From: Triglochin maritima
Taxonomy: Eukaryota; Streptophyta; Magnoliopsida; Alismatales; Juncaginaceae
Length of the DNA stretch: 64,000 nt
Assembly (NCBI GenBank): GCA_963682175.1
Contig: OY821784.1
Coordinates: forward strand, 36,747,621-36,811,620
Direction: 5' to 3'
The notes under the pieces are model-generated. The model worked only from the letters and a program-made list of their open reading frames with translations, had not been told where the DNA came from and ran no database searches. Made by a program: the position numbers and the translations under genes. This document shows positions 34,538-45,053 of this stretch, piece after piece. Numbering within the stretch: the first letter of the stretch is position 1; every line of letters starts with the position of its first letter.

Positions 34538-36628
34538 ATGAACCAACCGGTGCAGAAGCACACGCTTTACGTCGGCGGCCTGGCGGAGGAGGTCAACGAG
34601 TTGATCCTCCACTCCGCCTTCGTTCCCTTCGGCGAGATCAAGGACGTGAAGACCCCGCTCGACCTCGCCACCAACAAGCACCGCTCTTTCGGCTTCGTCA
34701 CCTTCCTCGAGAAGGACGATGCGTCTTCTGCGATGGATAATATGGACGGGGCGGAACTCTACGGGAGGGTTTTGACGGTCAATTACGCGCTCCCGGAGAA
34801 GATCAAGGGAGGGGAGCAGGGATGGGCCGCACAACCAAGTATGATTTTTAGGGCTTTCTTCATTTGGAATTAGTGTTTTTAGGGAGAGGTTTAGGGTTTT
34901 GATGTGAAAAGTTGGTTTCTTTAGGGTTTCTACAGGTTTAAGGTTTAGAACTAAGAGTCAATTAGTGTGCCGAAATGAACATTACGAATCAAACCGAAGA
35001 GTTTATTTAAGTTCGAGTTCATAAGACATTAGGCTTCAACAAACTAACCAGTTCGAATCAAAATTGACATCCTTGAGAAAGAGCTTCCCTGTCCTCCAAA
35101 ACTGTCAGAGAATAATCCCAAGTTGGTTAATTTAGGGATTTTCTTCTGGGTTATAAGTTGTAGAGTCCCTCTATTCATCACCATTTGGTTTTGAGTTCAA
35201 TTCTATATAGTATTAGAGTCTGAAAGGCTCAACGTCCAATTTGATACATTTACCCTTGTTGTTGTCTACGTGTAGACGTGGAGATATTTTTTTTAATCCC
35301 GATCACGCATACGGGGTAGTGCTAGAGAATAGTCTCACATCGGTTAATTTAGAGACTTTCTCCTGGGTTATAAGTTGTATGATACCTCCACTTATCACCA
35401 ATTGGTTTTGAGTTGGATACTCACACTTTTAAAAAACCATCAAAACACCAAACCCACACCATCTAATTTGGTTTTTGAATTGGGCCGCACCACTAATTTG
35501 AGGCGAGCAAGGTGGTTAGTTGAATATAAAAGTGACACAAATTAAGTGGCCATTGTAAATGTTAATTGGTAGTCATCATCATTATCTTCTACTTTTTTCT
35601 TCACCTCTTATCTTTTAAGGCCCAAACACTACTTGTAGAGGTGAAAAGAGCATGCGATCATATCAATCCATCCAAATTGTCCATGAAACTGATGTGAGTC
35701 TGTTATTATGGAGCATAACGATCCACCATGCTTCTAATCGAGCACCGTTGCGACCTTCGCCTTGAACAACTTGCACTCTATCCATACTGGCTGAATCACT
35801 TAATCTGGCAGCAATGGATAGCCTTTTTAGTAGCATTTTTTTGTGTCTTGGACTATTATTGTGAGGATCCACTTCAAACAAACATAAGATAACCCTTTCC
35901 CAAAGCTAGTTTTGAGGTGAGAAGAGTCTAGACCATATCAAACTCGTCCTGATTACTCTCATATAACCAATTTAAGACTGGTGTGTTGTTTTTAGGGTGT
36001 CATCTTTTTTTTCCGTATTGGTTTTGTTTTTATAACCGGTCTAGTATGGTATTTTTAGGGTGTCATCTTTCAATTGTTCAGTTGCTTTTTAAACCCCTCT
36101 AGATCATTCTTTATTTAGTTTCACTGTAAGACATGCCTTGGTGTTCTTTTTGACCTATCTGTGTAGCTTCTATATTCCAAAATTTGATTAATAAATGGTA
36201 CGCGAAGTTCATGGATGCAAGATCGTAGATAAGATCTAAAGGGTTTTCAGCTAGAAGTTTAAATGTCATATCATGATTTTATTATTACCATGATCTGAAC
36301 TCACACAACTTGCTCACAATTGGTTGATTTGGCCTTAACAATTGCATTGGCTTGATTGTTTATCCTGGTGCCATTTACTTCTGAAATTCATAAAACTCAA
36401 CTCTGTTGGACTTCTTCAGTCTGGGCGGATGCTGATACATGGTTCGAGAGACAACAGCAGGAAGAGGAAATGCAACGTCTACAGGCAGAAAATCGAGCTG
36501 CCATGGAAGCTGCCGAGGAACTGCACAGAAAGAAAATGGCAGAAGAGCGAGAAGGAGAAAAAGAAGAAACTGAAATTAAAACCGATCCGATGGCAATGGC
36601 GGAAGCAGTGGTTCTAAAGGCAAGTTAA
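34538..36628 (+). CDS. RRM protein related to cyclophilin E N-terminus
   Basis: Exons 34538-34838 and 36420-36628 (A|TC phase-1 junction gives an Ile) encode 169 residues. Residues 10-15 are RNP2 (LYVGGL) and 49-56 RNP1 (RSFGFVTF), the RNA-contacting strands of one RRM. The motif NYALPEKIKGGEQGWAAQP then leads into WADADTWFERQQ, matching a conserved plant protein related to the RRM of spliceosomal cyclophilin E (PPIE) but without the cyclophilin domain. Residues about 108-150 are Glu/Arg/Lys-rich and likely a coiled coil. A nuclear mRNA-processing role is inferred from the family. A GC-type donor motif (AAAG|GCAAGT) sits just before the stop, so an alternative downstream exon is possible. It converges with the COBRA pseudogene. 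Confidence 0.9.
35105..35430. repeat. Diverged direct repeat in RRM intron
   Basis: A block of about 100 bp (GTTAATTTAG, CTGGGTTATAAGTTGTA, ATCACCA and TTGGTTTTGAGTT in order) occurs at about 35118-35212 and again at 35340-35415. Spacing is near 224 bp. Confidence 0.7.
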
Positions 36629-36914
36629 TAACCAGTATTTTTACAGGGCAATGGAAGTAACGAGTCATCATCTGTATCTTTTCTATTTTTCTGGTTTAAC
36701 CTCGGAAGAAAATGCATCAATGTGGTTACTGATCTGAACAAATGCCATCGCTTGCAATGCATAATCTTAAACTTTTCTTAGTTTGAGTGATGATGGTAGG
36801 GATACATGCTTTTACATCGATTCTAAATCGATATGTTCAGATGCTCTTTCATTTATTTATATGAGATGGATCTCTGCTCAGGGTTTTGTCTTGATATTTA
36901 TTTAGCACATGAAA

Positions 36915-38700
36915 CTAATAGAAGAGCTCAAACTGACGTAGGTACATATTAGGTGCACACATTATAGGAAGTTGGGAACGCAGGTTTGAGTGACAGGCAT
37001 CACAGTTATCCCCGTTGAAGTACACTCGTCGGGGGAACACCCACCCCGATGCATTTTCGCGGAAGAGAAGCTCTGATTGCACGTGCCCTGGAGGCCCTTC
37101 TTGCATAAGTAGATCATTTTCACCTTTAGCTCCTCCCCATAGCATCGCGATATCTGAAATCACAGCAAGTTCCAGAAGATTAAGCATTAGTTTCTCTCCA
37201 AGTTTATGAGCTATATCAGAGTGAGAGCAGATGACTTTCTAGATGCAGGAGTTACTAGTTTGTAGTTGAAGTTGGATACGACCGTTGAATTGTCGAAGTT
37301 GGGGTGCTGAACAACTATATTCCACTGTGAGTAGTTTCTCTGTTGATTAAAATTTGTAATTGTGATCTTCACCTGCCAATGTTCTCTATAGCTGTGCTGA
37401 ACATCCCAGTGCACCCTTGTAGGGCACATATGTGAAGTGCATTGTACCCCTCTAAATATCAGGAAAAGGACGAAAAATAAAAACATCCTGAACTTAAATT
37501 AAGTATGGTTTGTAATGTCAGACTTACTGAACGCAGCTTCCTGGTCGAGTATTGTTTCTTTGAATACCACACGACCATGTCGGGCAATCGATGATCTTGT
37601 CCTTAAACGACGAAAGCGAGACGCAACATGCAGGTGTCTTTCGAGAGTATGTGCATGTAACCTTCCATGTCACTATAAACATAGATAAATTTAACCATTC
37701 ATATAGCCGACTAACAACAGTTTTTCGAATAGTCTTCCAGCGTAATTTTGACAATGAGCTGAACCAAAACCAGTATGATGGTGTATAGAGAGTCATAGAG
37801 CACAAGATGGGTGGGATTCGTGGGAAGTTGCTGAACTGATAACTTACTCAGCGCTTGAGTTACTCTTCTTCCATCTTTTGTGACAAATCTGGTAGGTACC
37901 ACAATTCTTGCAGGTCCACAAGTGTAACCACCTCCTGGTGCTTTGAGAGTGAAATTACGCGGCAAACAACGAACGGTCCTATCCGTGTTCCCAGCCAAGC
38001 CAACCACTATTTGAAAAGAAGCTACTGAACTTTGAGGGTCTTGCACTCAAGAACTTATCATTCCTCCTTTGCAACAATGCTCGATATGTTTGAGGGACAC
38101 CTGGGAGTAAGTCGATAACGGTTGGGTTCTTTTTGCAAGATCGCGGATGGTTTGCAATGAACTTCGAGCAGTCACCCTGCTCGATAGTCATTGCTCCATA
38201 CATCGCCCATATCACCTCACTCCCTGACCACGCCCATCCCAATGTCCATCCTGGAGCCTCGATATGGCGATACAGCTGAAAGTTGGAGATCTTAACTACC
38301 GCCTTTTCGGATCACGATTACAACAAGAGAGTATCACAACTGGTGCACAACAACTTGAAGGTGTGATGCAGGTTCACATTCTATCTTTAACTACTCATGA
38401 CCCTTAATTAATTAGTAAAATCACCCCTACAACTGCTGAAAAAAGGTTCCGCTTAGGTCTTCATATTATTTGAAATCAAAATTCTATCTATTATTCTGAT
38501 TGATACAGGAAATAATAAGACATGATACGTGTGTTTGTATGTTTCAGCAACACAGACAGGGAAAGGGAAAAAGAACTCAAAACAAAAGAGCCCAAAAACA
38601 CAAGACAAAGGTCTGAAAACAAACCTGTAGAGGATAAGAAGTTGGAAGAGAAGTGCAGAAACACTAGAAAGATTGAGACCAAAGCCACCTTCTGCATCAT
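36915..38700 (-). pseudogene. COBRA-like pseudogene
   Basis: A degraded relative of the intact COBRA-like gene 2.2 kb away, same strand. The signal-peptide exon survives (38700-38625, MMQKVALVSIFLVF). The short exon 2 is not found before the exon-3 equivalent (38302-37848). Within exon 3 the frame shifts by one base near the conserved CCKGG block (about 38060-38085) and an in-frame TGA then replaces a residue just before VQDP. Exon 4 (37672-37528) keeps CCVSLSSF but lacks a few residues around TYSQFLA; exon 5 starts at 37451 (QCTSHMCP). Exon 6 (from 37153) has lost two bases in the NGDNCVMP motif, so the GPI-anchor tail is gone. COBRA-like proteins are GPI-anchored wall proteins; this copy is unlikely to make one. 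Confidence 0.88.
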
Positions 38701-38819
38701 ATCACTTGTGATAGAACTTTATGGATATGTTGTTGGTGGAACAGACCATAAGGAAATCCCGTATGTCAAGCCCACATATATGCATGTAGTAGTACAAATG
38801 AACATATCATACTAGTAGC

Positions 38820-40460
38820 ATATCATGTCGTCAGCAGTAAGGAAAACAGTTCCCCGAAGGGTAAAATTGGTATCAGTCTGACAATCATCATCGAGTCTCC
38901 CAAGGAGGCATACCGTAGGCACATACGGTTTAGCGGAACAAGACGTGACGCTCCCCACACGCGGCTATCCTAAACATGGGGTTCGGAAAGGAGCATCCGC
39001 CAAGTCCGCGCCATAAGAACTAGATCTGTAACTTTGTGGCTGAAACCACCCCAACGAAGTCGTCGCTCGGTCGGTCCATCAATCATCATCTCAGTAGGTG
39101 CCCAACTGAGGAAAACACAGCCGAAACAACATCGGCCCATCAAACATCATAGCCGGAACAACACCGACCCATCATCGCTGAAACAACATCGACAGTATCA
39201 CCGACACGACATTGGTGGTCCAACATACGTCCGACACAGCATCAGACGGGTCCGGACCGAAGTCCAGCGGGTCATCAGGCCCCACGAGCCGCGAACACCA
39301 ACTTCGTCGTTATAAAAGCAGGACAACGACCTCCGTAGTCATCCAGGCCGGTAGTCACCTCACTCAACGATAAGTTGCGTGCCCACACATCAACATACAT
39401 TGGGATTTGTGATCCCTCAGGTCTGCTACTCTTCAATGAGTCCAACAATCCAACACATTACGTCACGATCCATACATGGAGGTGACACGTCCCGAACACC
39501 CACACTCTTCCACACGGCGGTCCCTGAGCAGGCACGCGTAACGCGCCCACCGTCGTCTACTGGCTCATGCACTAGGCGAGGACACGAGTTTCCGTGGACA
39601 GAGTTGACATCCTAAAAGGACCGGGAATTCAGTTCTGTGCACAAACGGTCGACCGAAAGAGGCAATCCGGTCGACCGTTCCCATAAGGTTCGGTCGACCG
39701 AAAGTCTGCAACGGTTGAACTCTCTGCGCAAAACCTAAGTCTCAACGGTCGAACAGAGGTCTAAAACCGGTCGACCGATACGTGGTCAAAATCCAGAGTC
39801 TGGTCAAAATCAATCAATACTAACGGTCGACCGACTCAGGGGTCCCGGTCGACCAAAAACTATCAAGGCATCCTAGCAGTTCTAAGTCATTTATCGGTTG
39901 AACACATACCAAACAACGGTCGAACAATCATGCATAATAATCAAGTACACTTAAGTTCCAGTCTAACGAAATCATAGATCCGGTCGACCTTAATCCAACA
40001 GGCAACCCCGACCCACCGGCACAAAGCACTACCGGTCGACTTCCATAAGGCATCGTCCGACCGGTGTTAGTTAAAGTCGGGCAAAATACATTACATCGGT
40101 CGACCGCCCGAAGGAACCGGTCGACCATTGGTCGTTTGCAACCTTGCATCAGCCAAAAATTTACTTACGCCATACACGTCGCCGGTGAGGTCTCCGACCT
40201 CCCGCAACCGACCAACTCTTCACTCACACGTGGGTGAGCAATCAAAACACACTATTAAGCCGGTATACCTTCCAAGACGACGAAACTTGTCGGAGTCTCG
40301 CTCGCGCAACGTCGTCTCCGAAACCTCCTCGCGCGCCAACCCCACACGCCTCACGCCGGGACCGCTCGACCACCCTCGCCACCGGCCACCGGAGCCGATC
40401 AACTGAGGGAGAGATAGGGAGAGAGACGTAGTCAGAGAAGAGAGAGATGTGAGTTTTTTG
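38820..40460. repeat. GC-rich degenerate repeat block, retroelement-like
   Basis: Base composition changes sharply from the AT-rich surroundings. The first half (39060-39320) repeats ACAACATCG/ACACCGACCCATCA motifs. The second half (39645-40135) carries about ten CGGTCGACC-type palindromes. Open frames (65-93 codons) look like chance in GC-rich DNA. It resembles LTR or leader material of a retrotransposon, but no gag, pol, PBS or paired LTR was recognised. Confidence 0.45.
39645..40135. repeat. CGGTCGACCG palindrome cluster (right locus)
   Basis: Roughly ten copies or near copies of CGGTCGACCG (for example ACGGTCGACCGAAAG, CCGGTCGACCGTTCC, TTCGGTCGACCGAAAG, ATCGGTCGACCGCCC) in about 490 bp, irregularly spaced. 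The best-preserved of the three clusters in the window. Confidence 0.85.
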
Positions 40461-40936
40461 CTTTTAAAACACACCCAACACCACCACACACCCCACCATT
40501 CCCCTAACCCATCCCCCTACACCCTCACTCATGCCTCATTGCCTCCACTGTTCACGCACACCCCCTCCATGCTGTCATCCCATCGCCACTTCTCTCCTCC
40601 TAACACTAATTAGCATCCTAAGTGGGTTTAGGGATATAACACTAACTGTCCTTGGTTTTGCATGCCAACATCATTGGTTTTATAGTCGATTTTGCCACAT
40701 TGGTCTGTCCTTTTCCAATGGGTCTATTCAGTCGAGATTAAGTCGATTTCAATTCATCCTAGTCCGAAATGCACCTACATTTTTCTGTTATAACATGGTT
40801 GATTACAGTATGTCATCTTGGACTTTTTACTAGATTTTAATGTCGCCCCTTGAATTTTACAAAGTCCGGAAGACCGGAACACACCTCTAAAAAAATCGAT
40901 ATCGACAATTCACGAATGAAATCATGAAAAGAATCA
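40461..40936. other. Intergenic between repeat block and COBRA-like gene
   Basis: C-rich at its start (ACACCCCACC-type), then ordinary. It includes the probable 3' UTR of the minus-strand COBRA-like gene. No other gene supported. Confidence 0.4.
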
Positions 40937-43815
40937 CTAGACATGTACAAGTAGACCTAATGTTACCAACAAGACTGCTACTGAAGTTTGTAACGAAGAA
41001 ATCAACAGTGAGCCAGCATTAGGAAGCCATGGATACTGATTCGGTGGTGGCATCACACAATTATCACCGTTGAAGTATATCCGTCGAGGGAACGCCCATC
41101 CCTTCCCGTACGTGAATTTCGAAGGGTCTTTACCAAACAGAAGGTCTGATTGCACGACCCCCATCGGTCCGGCTTCCATCAGTATATCATTGAAGTGCTT
41201 CAGGCCCCAAAACATTGCGGTATCATCTGAAAAGAAAATTACGAGCTAAGAACGTAAACCGCCAATGCAACAAGTTAACCGGTTTCATTCGTGACTTACT
41301 TATGGATCCGTAAGAAATCAACGGTTTGTAGTTGTAACTGAACAGCTGTGTTAGGTTGTCGAAATTTGGATGCTGAATGACTAAATTCCAGCCTGAGTAG
41401 TTCATCCGGTAGTTGAAGTTTGTGACTGTGACTTTGACCCTCCAGTATTGTTTGTAATTAAGCTGAATATGCCAATGTACTCTTATTGGGCACATATGTT
41501 TCGTGCACTGAAGTAGAGGGGTCATGCTGTTGGTTTCAGATTCTACGTCAGGCGAATCGCCCCTGAAGATGGAACAAAGGAACCAACATCATTCATGAAT
41601 TAAGTAAGAAAACAGTTGATAACATACTTAAGAGAGAAGCCAATAAAACCAACCACTCGACGCAGCGCGTGGTATTCTTCCTACAGCCACAACTACAATT
41701 TGGGCATTTGATAATCGTGTTATTGTAGAAGGAAGAAAGCGAGACGCAGCAAGTCGGACCCTTCTGGGCGAGAATTTGCGAGTACATACACGTCATATTC
41801 GATGTCACTGAAAACAAAAGAAACAATTCAGACCAAAATCATTTTGTAACATTTGAAATTCAGTGACATAATATCAATTATATCGATCGATTGTGGTTTG
41901 AATTACTCACTCATTGCTTGAGTTGTTCTCCTTTTGTCGCCCGAAAAGAATTTACTCGGCTCCACCTTTTCTGCAGCCCCACAAGTGTACCCCGGGTCAG
42001 GTATGTTAAGAGTGTAATTCTTGGGAATGCGGACGGTCCGGTTATTAGTACCGGAATTACCAACGCTGACCTGAAAGGCAGCGACCGCATTCTCAGGGTC
42101 TTGCACCTGAGAACTAATGACTCCACCTTTGCAGCAGTTGGCAACCTGCATGTTGTAAGGGGTGCCAGGAAGCAAATCGACAACGGTCGGATCCTTTTTG
42201 CAGCAGTGAGGGATGTTTCCTTTGTATTTCGAGCAATCACCTTGCTCGGTCGCTTGGCCTCCCACCATTGACCATATTACCTCGTTCTTCGCCCACGTCC
42301 ACCCGAGTTTCCATCCGGGCGCTTCGATGTGGCGGTATTGTTGGAAGTTGAACATCGTAACCACCGCCTGAAAGATTCAAACAACCAAGCATTGTAATTT
42401 TCAGCTGGTGCTGAATTTAAGCTGAAACAAATTATATCTTCTGTATAACAAACCAATCGTGCCGATGGACATAATTCAGATAATTTTTTTAACTGATATT
42501 GTTTGATTCCATTGAATTGCAGAGGGCCAATACAACAAATCAGATCAATTATTAGAATATGGTAACTGATTTAAGTCAGAGTAAATTTTATACTTACGAC
42601 ATAACCATCTGGAGTCCACTGCATTATATCCCACTTTATCGTAATGTTTCCGTTTGGATCGAGAGGGTCATAAGCCCCTGCATCACAGGAAAAGTTACTT
42701 AGTAACCTAAATCAGAAAAAGGATAACCTAACAGTCTAATTGCTGGCCTCATCTTCATGATTAATCAAGTAATTCAACCAAATTCAACATTTAACAGTCT
42801 AATTTTATCATCCAATAACACCAAGATTGCATAATCACATCAAACAACTACAACAAACCAATAAATCTAAACCTCCTCTGTGTTCTTGAATCCTATCAAC
42901 CCAGAAAGTTACTTCATAAAACCAAAAGAAGTGCAAAACATAATATTACAGTTATAATCACAAACCCAAAAGAACTAAAACAAAACCGTAAATCCAAACC
43001 TCCTCTCTTTTCCCATTAAAAAAAATCACAACCCAAAAACTATGATCACAAGCAAAAACTACTATTTCATCCAAAATCCTCCAAAACCTAAAACCACCAA
43101 TCAAAATACAAACAAAAGATTATCACCATAACTAAATAGTAAATACCCAAAATAATCAAAAAATAATGCAAGAGCACTCACTCTTGATGTCATCAGTTGA
43201 GAGAATCAAACCAAAACCAACCCAAAAGCCCGCAATTCAAATAAAGCAAACCCATCACAACAAAAAGTAATAATTACATAAAACAACAACCTTAGCAGGA
43301 AAAAGGATTAAGAAATTGGATAATGCAAAGAATACTCAATCTCTAGAAACCATCAAAACTTCAGACCAATCTCTTTGCATCACCAGTTCAAATAACCAAA
43401 TCATAACCAACCCAACAAAAACAAACCCATCACAAGCAAAGGCAATAATAACATGAAAAGAACTTCTTTGGTTAGAAAATGGATTAAGAAGTTTGTTAAC
43501 AAACCTGCAGGTGCAAAAAATACTGTTCCATCAAAAACCATCCAAAAACTAAAACCACCAATCAAATTACAAACATAAGATCATTACCATTACTAAATAG
43601 TAAATACCCAAAACCCCATATTCAAAAAATAATGCAAACAACGTTCAATCTCCACAAACCAATCAAAACCAACCCAACAACAGTAATAATATAAAGACAA
43701 CAAACTTAGAAGAAAAATGGTTTAAGAAGTTGGTTAACAAACCTGCAGGTGCAAAGTTGGACTGCAAGAAGAGCAAGAATGCAAGCAAGGTGAAGAAGTA
43801 AACTGCTTTTGACAT
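40937..43815 (-). CDS. COB: COBRA-like GPI-anchored cell-wall protein
   Basis: Six exons on the minus strand: 43815-43743, 42677-42598, 42367-41911, 41807-41657, 41562-41300, 41226-40937. All junctions are GT-AG and in phase, giving 437 residues, normal for the COBRA/COBL1 group. Residues 1-24 form a signal peptide. AYDPLDPNGNITIKWD opens the mature cellulose-binding-like domain. The family Cys motif CCVS is at about 223-226, the QCTKHMCPIRVHWH block follows, then WAFPRRIYFNGDNCVMPPP, and the last about 24 residues are hydrophobic behind a small-residue stretch (LPNAGS) suited to GPI attachment. COBRA proteins act at the outer plasma membrane/wall in cellulose microfibril orientation and anisotropic growth. 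Several N-x-S/T glycosylation sites are visible. COB versus COBL1/2 orthology is not certain. Confidence 0.95.
42960..43760. repeat. Degenerate about 240-bp repeats in COBRA intron 1
   Basis: Three diverged units share ACCAACCCAACA/AAGC, AATAATAACAT, GGATTAAGAAG and, in two of them, AACAAACCTGCAGGTGCAAA. The latter is the exon 1 donor itself (43739-43755) and a duplicate inside the intron (about 43499-43515). A second shared block, ACTAAATAGTAAATACCC, occurs near 43131 and 43592. Confidence 0.75.
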
Positions 43816-43946
43816 GATGAGAACTCTGAACAGGACTTGAACTACAGGATTTTGTTGTTATTTCTGAGAGTGGAGGAGAAGTTGTGGAGAACAGAGAGAG
43901 TTGAGAATTTGACAGCTTTTATCCCCTCGTTTTGGTGGACTTTCTG

Positions 43947-43953
43947 TTTTATA
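43947..43953 (-). promoter_or_regulatory. Putative TATA box of the COBRA-like gene
   Basis: On the minus strand, TATAAAA in the context GTATAAAACAG lies about 132 bp upstream of the ATG at 43815, a reasonable position for a plant core promoter with a leader of about 100 bp. No experimental start site is known here. Confidence 0.5.
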
Positions 43954-44534
43954 CTTGTGGGAGTTGATGGATTCTTACAGTACACAAGGAATTCAATCAC
44001 AGGTTTCAGAAATCCGGAAAGTACACTTTCTTTTCTCTTCTTTTTTTCTGATTTTTCTTTCTGTGTTTTATTTGAGTTCGAATTTACAAACAAGTTATAA
44101 AGAATGGATGAGTAGTCATAATTCACTTAAGCACGACAATATGAATCACATTTTGATGATAAGATTTTACATAAACTCATACCCAACCAACAAACTTCTA
44201 CTTCAGGTCCAAGCTCACAATCACAAATGACCCAATAAATCCAAGATTCGGTCTTGAAATCTTTGGATGCACAAACCCAAACTCGAAGATAAACTTCAAC
44301 CCTCAGGGATTATGACTAGGGATAATTTTACATTTACCCCCAGATACTAGTGTCAGGTGTCCCAAACGATTTTTGCAGCATTTGATGGTTTTCTCTCAAT
44401 TTTTTCGTACAAAAATTTGCATCCGGTGAGAAGCACATGGAGGTGAGTTTTTTTGTCCAGAAACTGTGTTTGAGGCTAGAGCGAAAATCTTCTTAAAGCT
44501 TCGATTAAGTCTCCGGACTCCATATGCAAAGTAT

Positions 44535-44985
44535 CCAAAAACAACTCTTAATCGTTCCATCAAATCCATAATTATTGCGAACGACCATGTATAGCCGATC
44601 TCGAAATTAGACTCTGGAAGCTAAGTGTCCCATTAATGGACCATTAATGGTTCCACCAAACTCACAATTACTACAAACGACCACGTAAATCTGATCTCAA
44701 AACTGGACTCTAGAAGCAAAGTGTTCCAAAAAAATTCTTAATCATTCCACCAAACGCACAATTACTACAAACAACCACACATATCTGTTCTCAAAGCTAG
44801 ACGCCAGAAACAAAGTGTCTCAAAAAGATCCTTAATTGTTCAACCAAACTCATAATTACTACAAACGACCACACATATGTTAGATTCCATAAACAAAGTG
44901 TCCCAAATCGATTCTTAATCATTTCACCAAACCCATAATTACTACAAATAACCACACATATCCAATCTCGAAAACTTTGGAAGCA
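44535..44985. repeat. Five-unit tandem repeat, about 93-bp period
   Basis: ATTACTACAAACGACCA or a close variant occurs at about 44571, 44667, 44761, 44854 and 44938 (spacing 96, 94, 93, 84). Each unit also carries CTTAAT.GTTCCACCAAAC and AAAGTGTCCC-like parts. It sits between the divergently transcribed COBRA-like and nuclease genes, ending about 70 bp before the nuclease ATG. Confidence 0.88.
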
Positions 44986-45053
44986 TGAATTCATATTCGT
45001 CCAACAAACCATCCTGATGTTCTGATAACGTGTAGAATCCAAACACAAATCCC

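Noticed and set aside
34421..34834. 137-codon minus-strand frame
   Set aside because: Antisense shadow of the RRM exon 1, whose GC-rich codons keep the opposite strand open.
38868..38880. TTGGTATCAGTCTGAC as a retrotransposon primer-binding site
   Set aside because: It diverges from the TGGTATCAGAGC form after the first nine bases and no LTR end precedes it.
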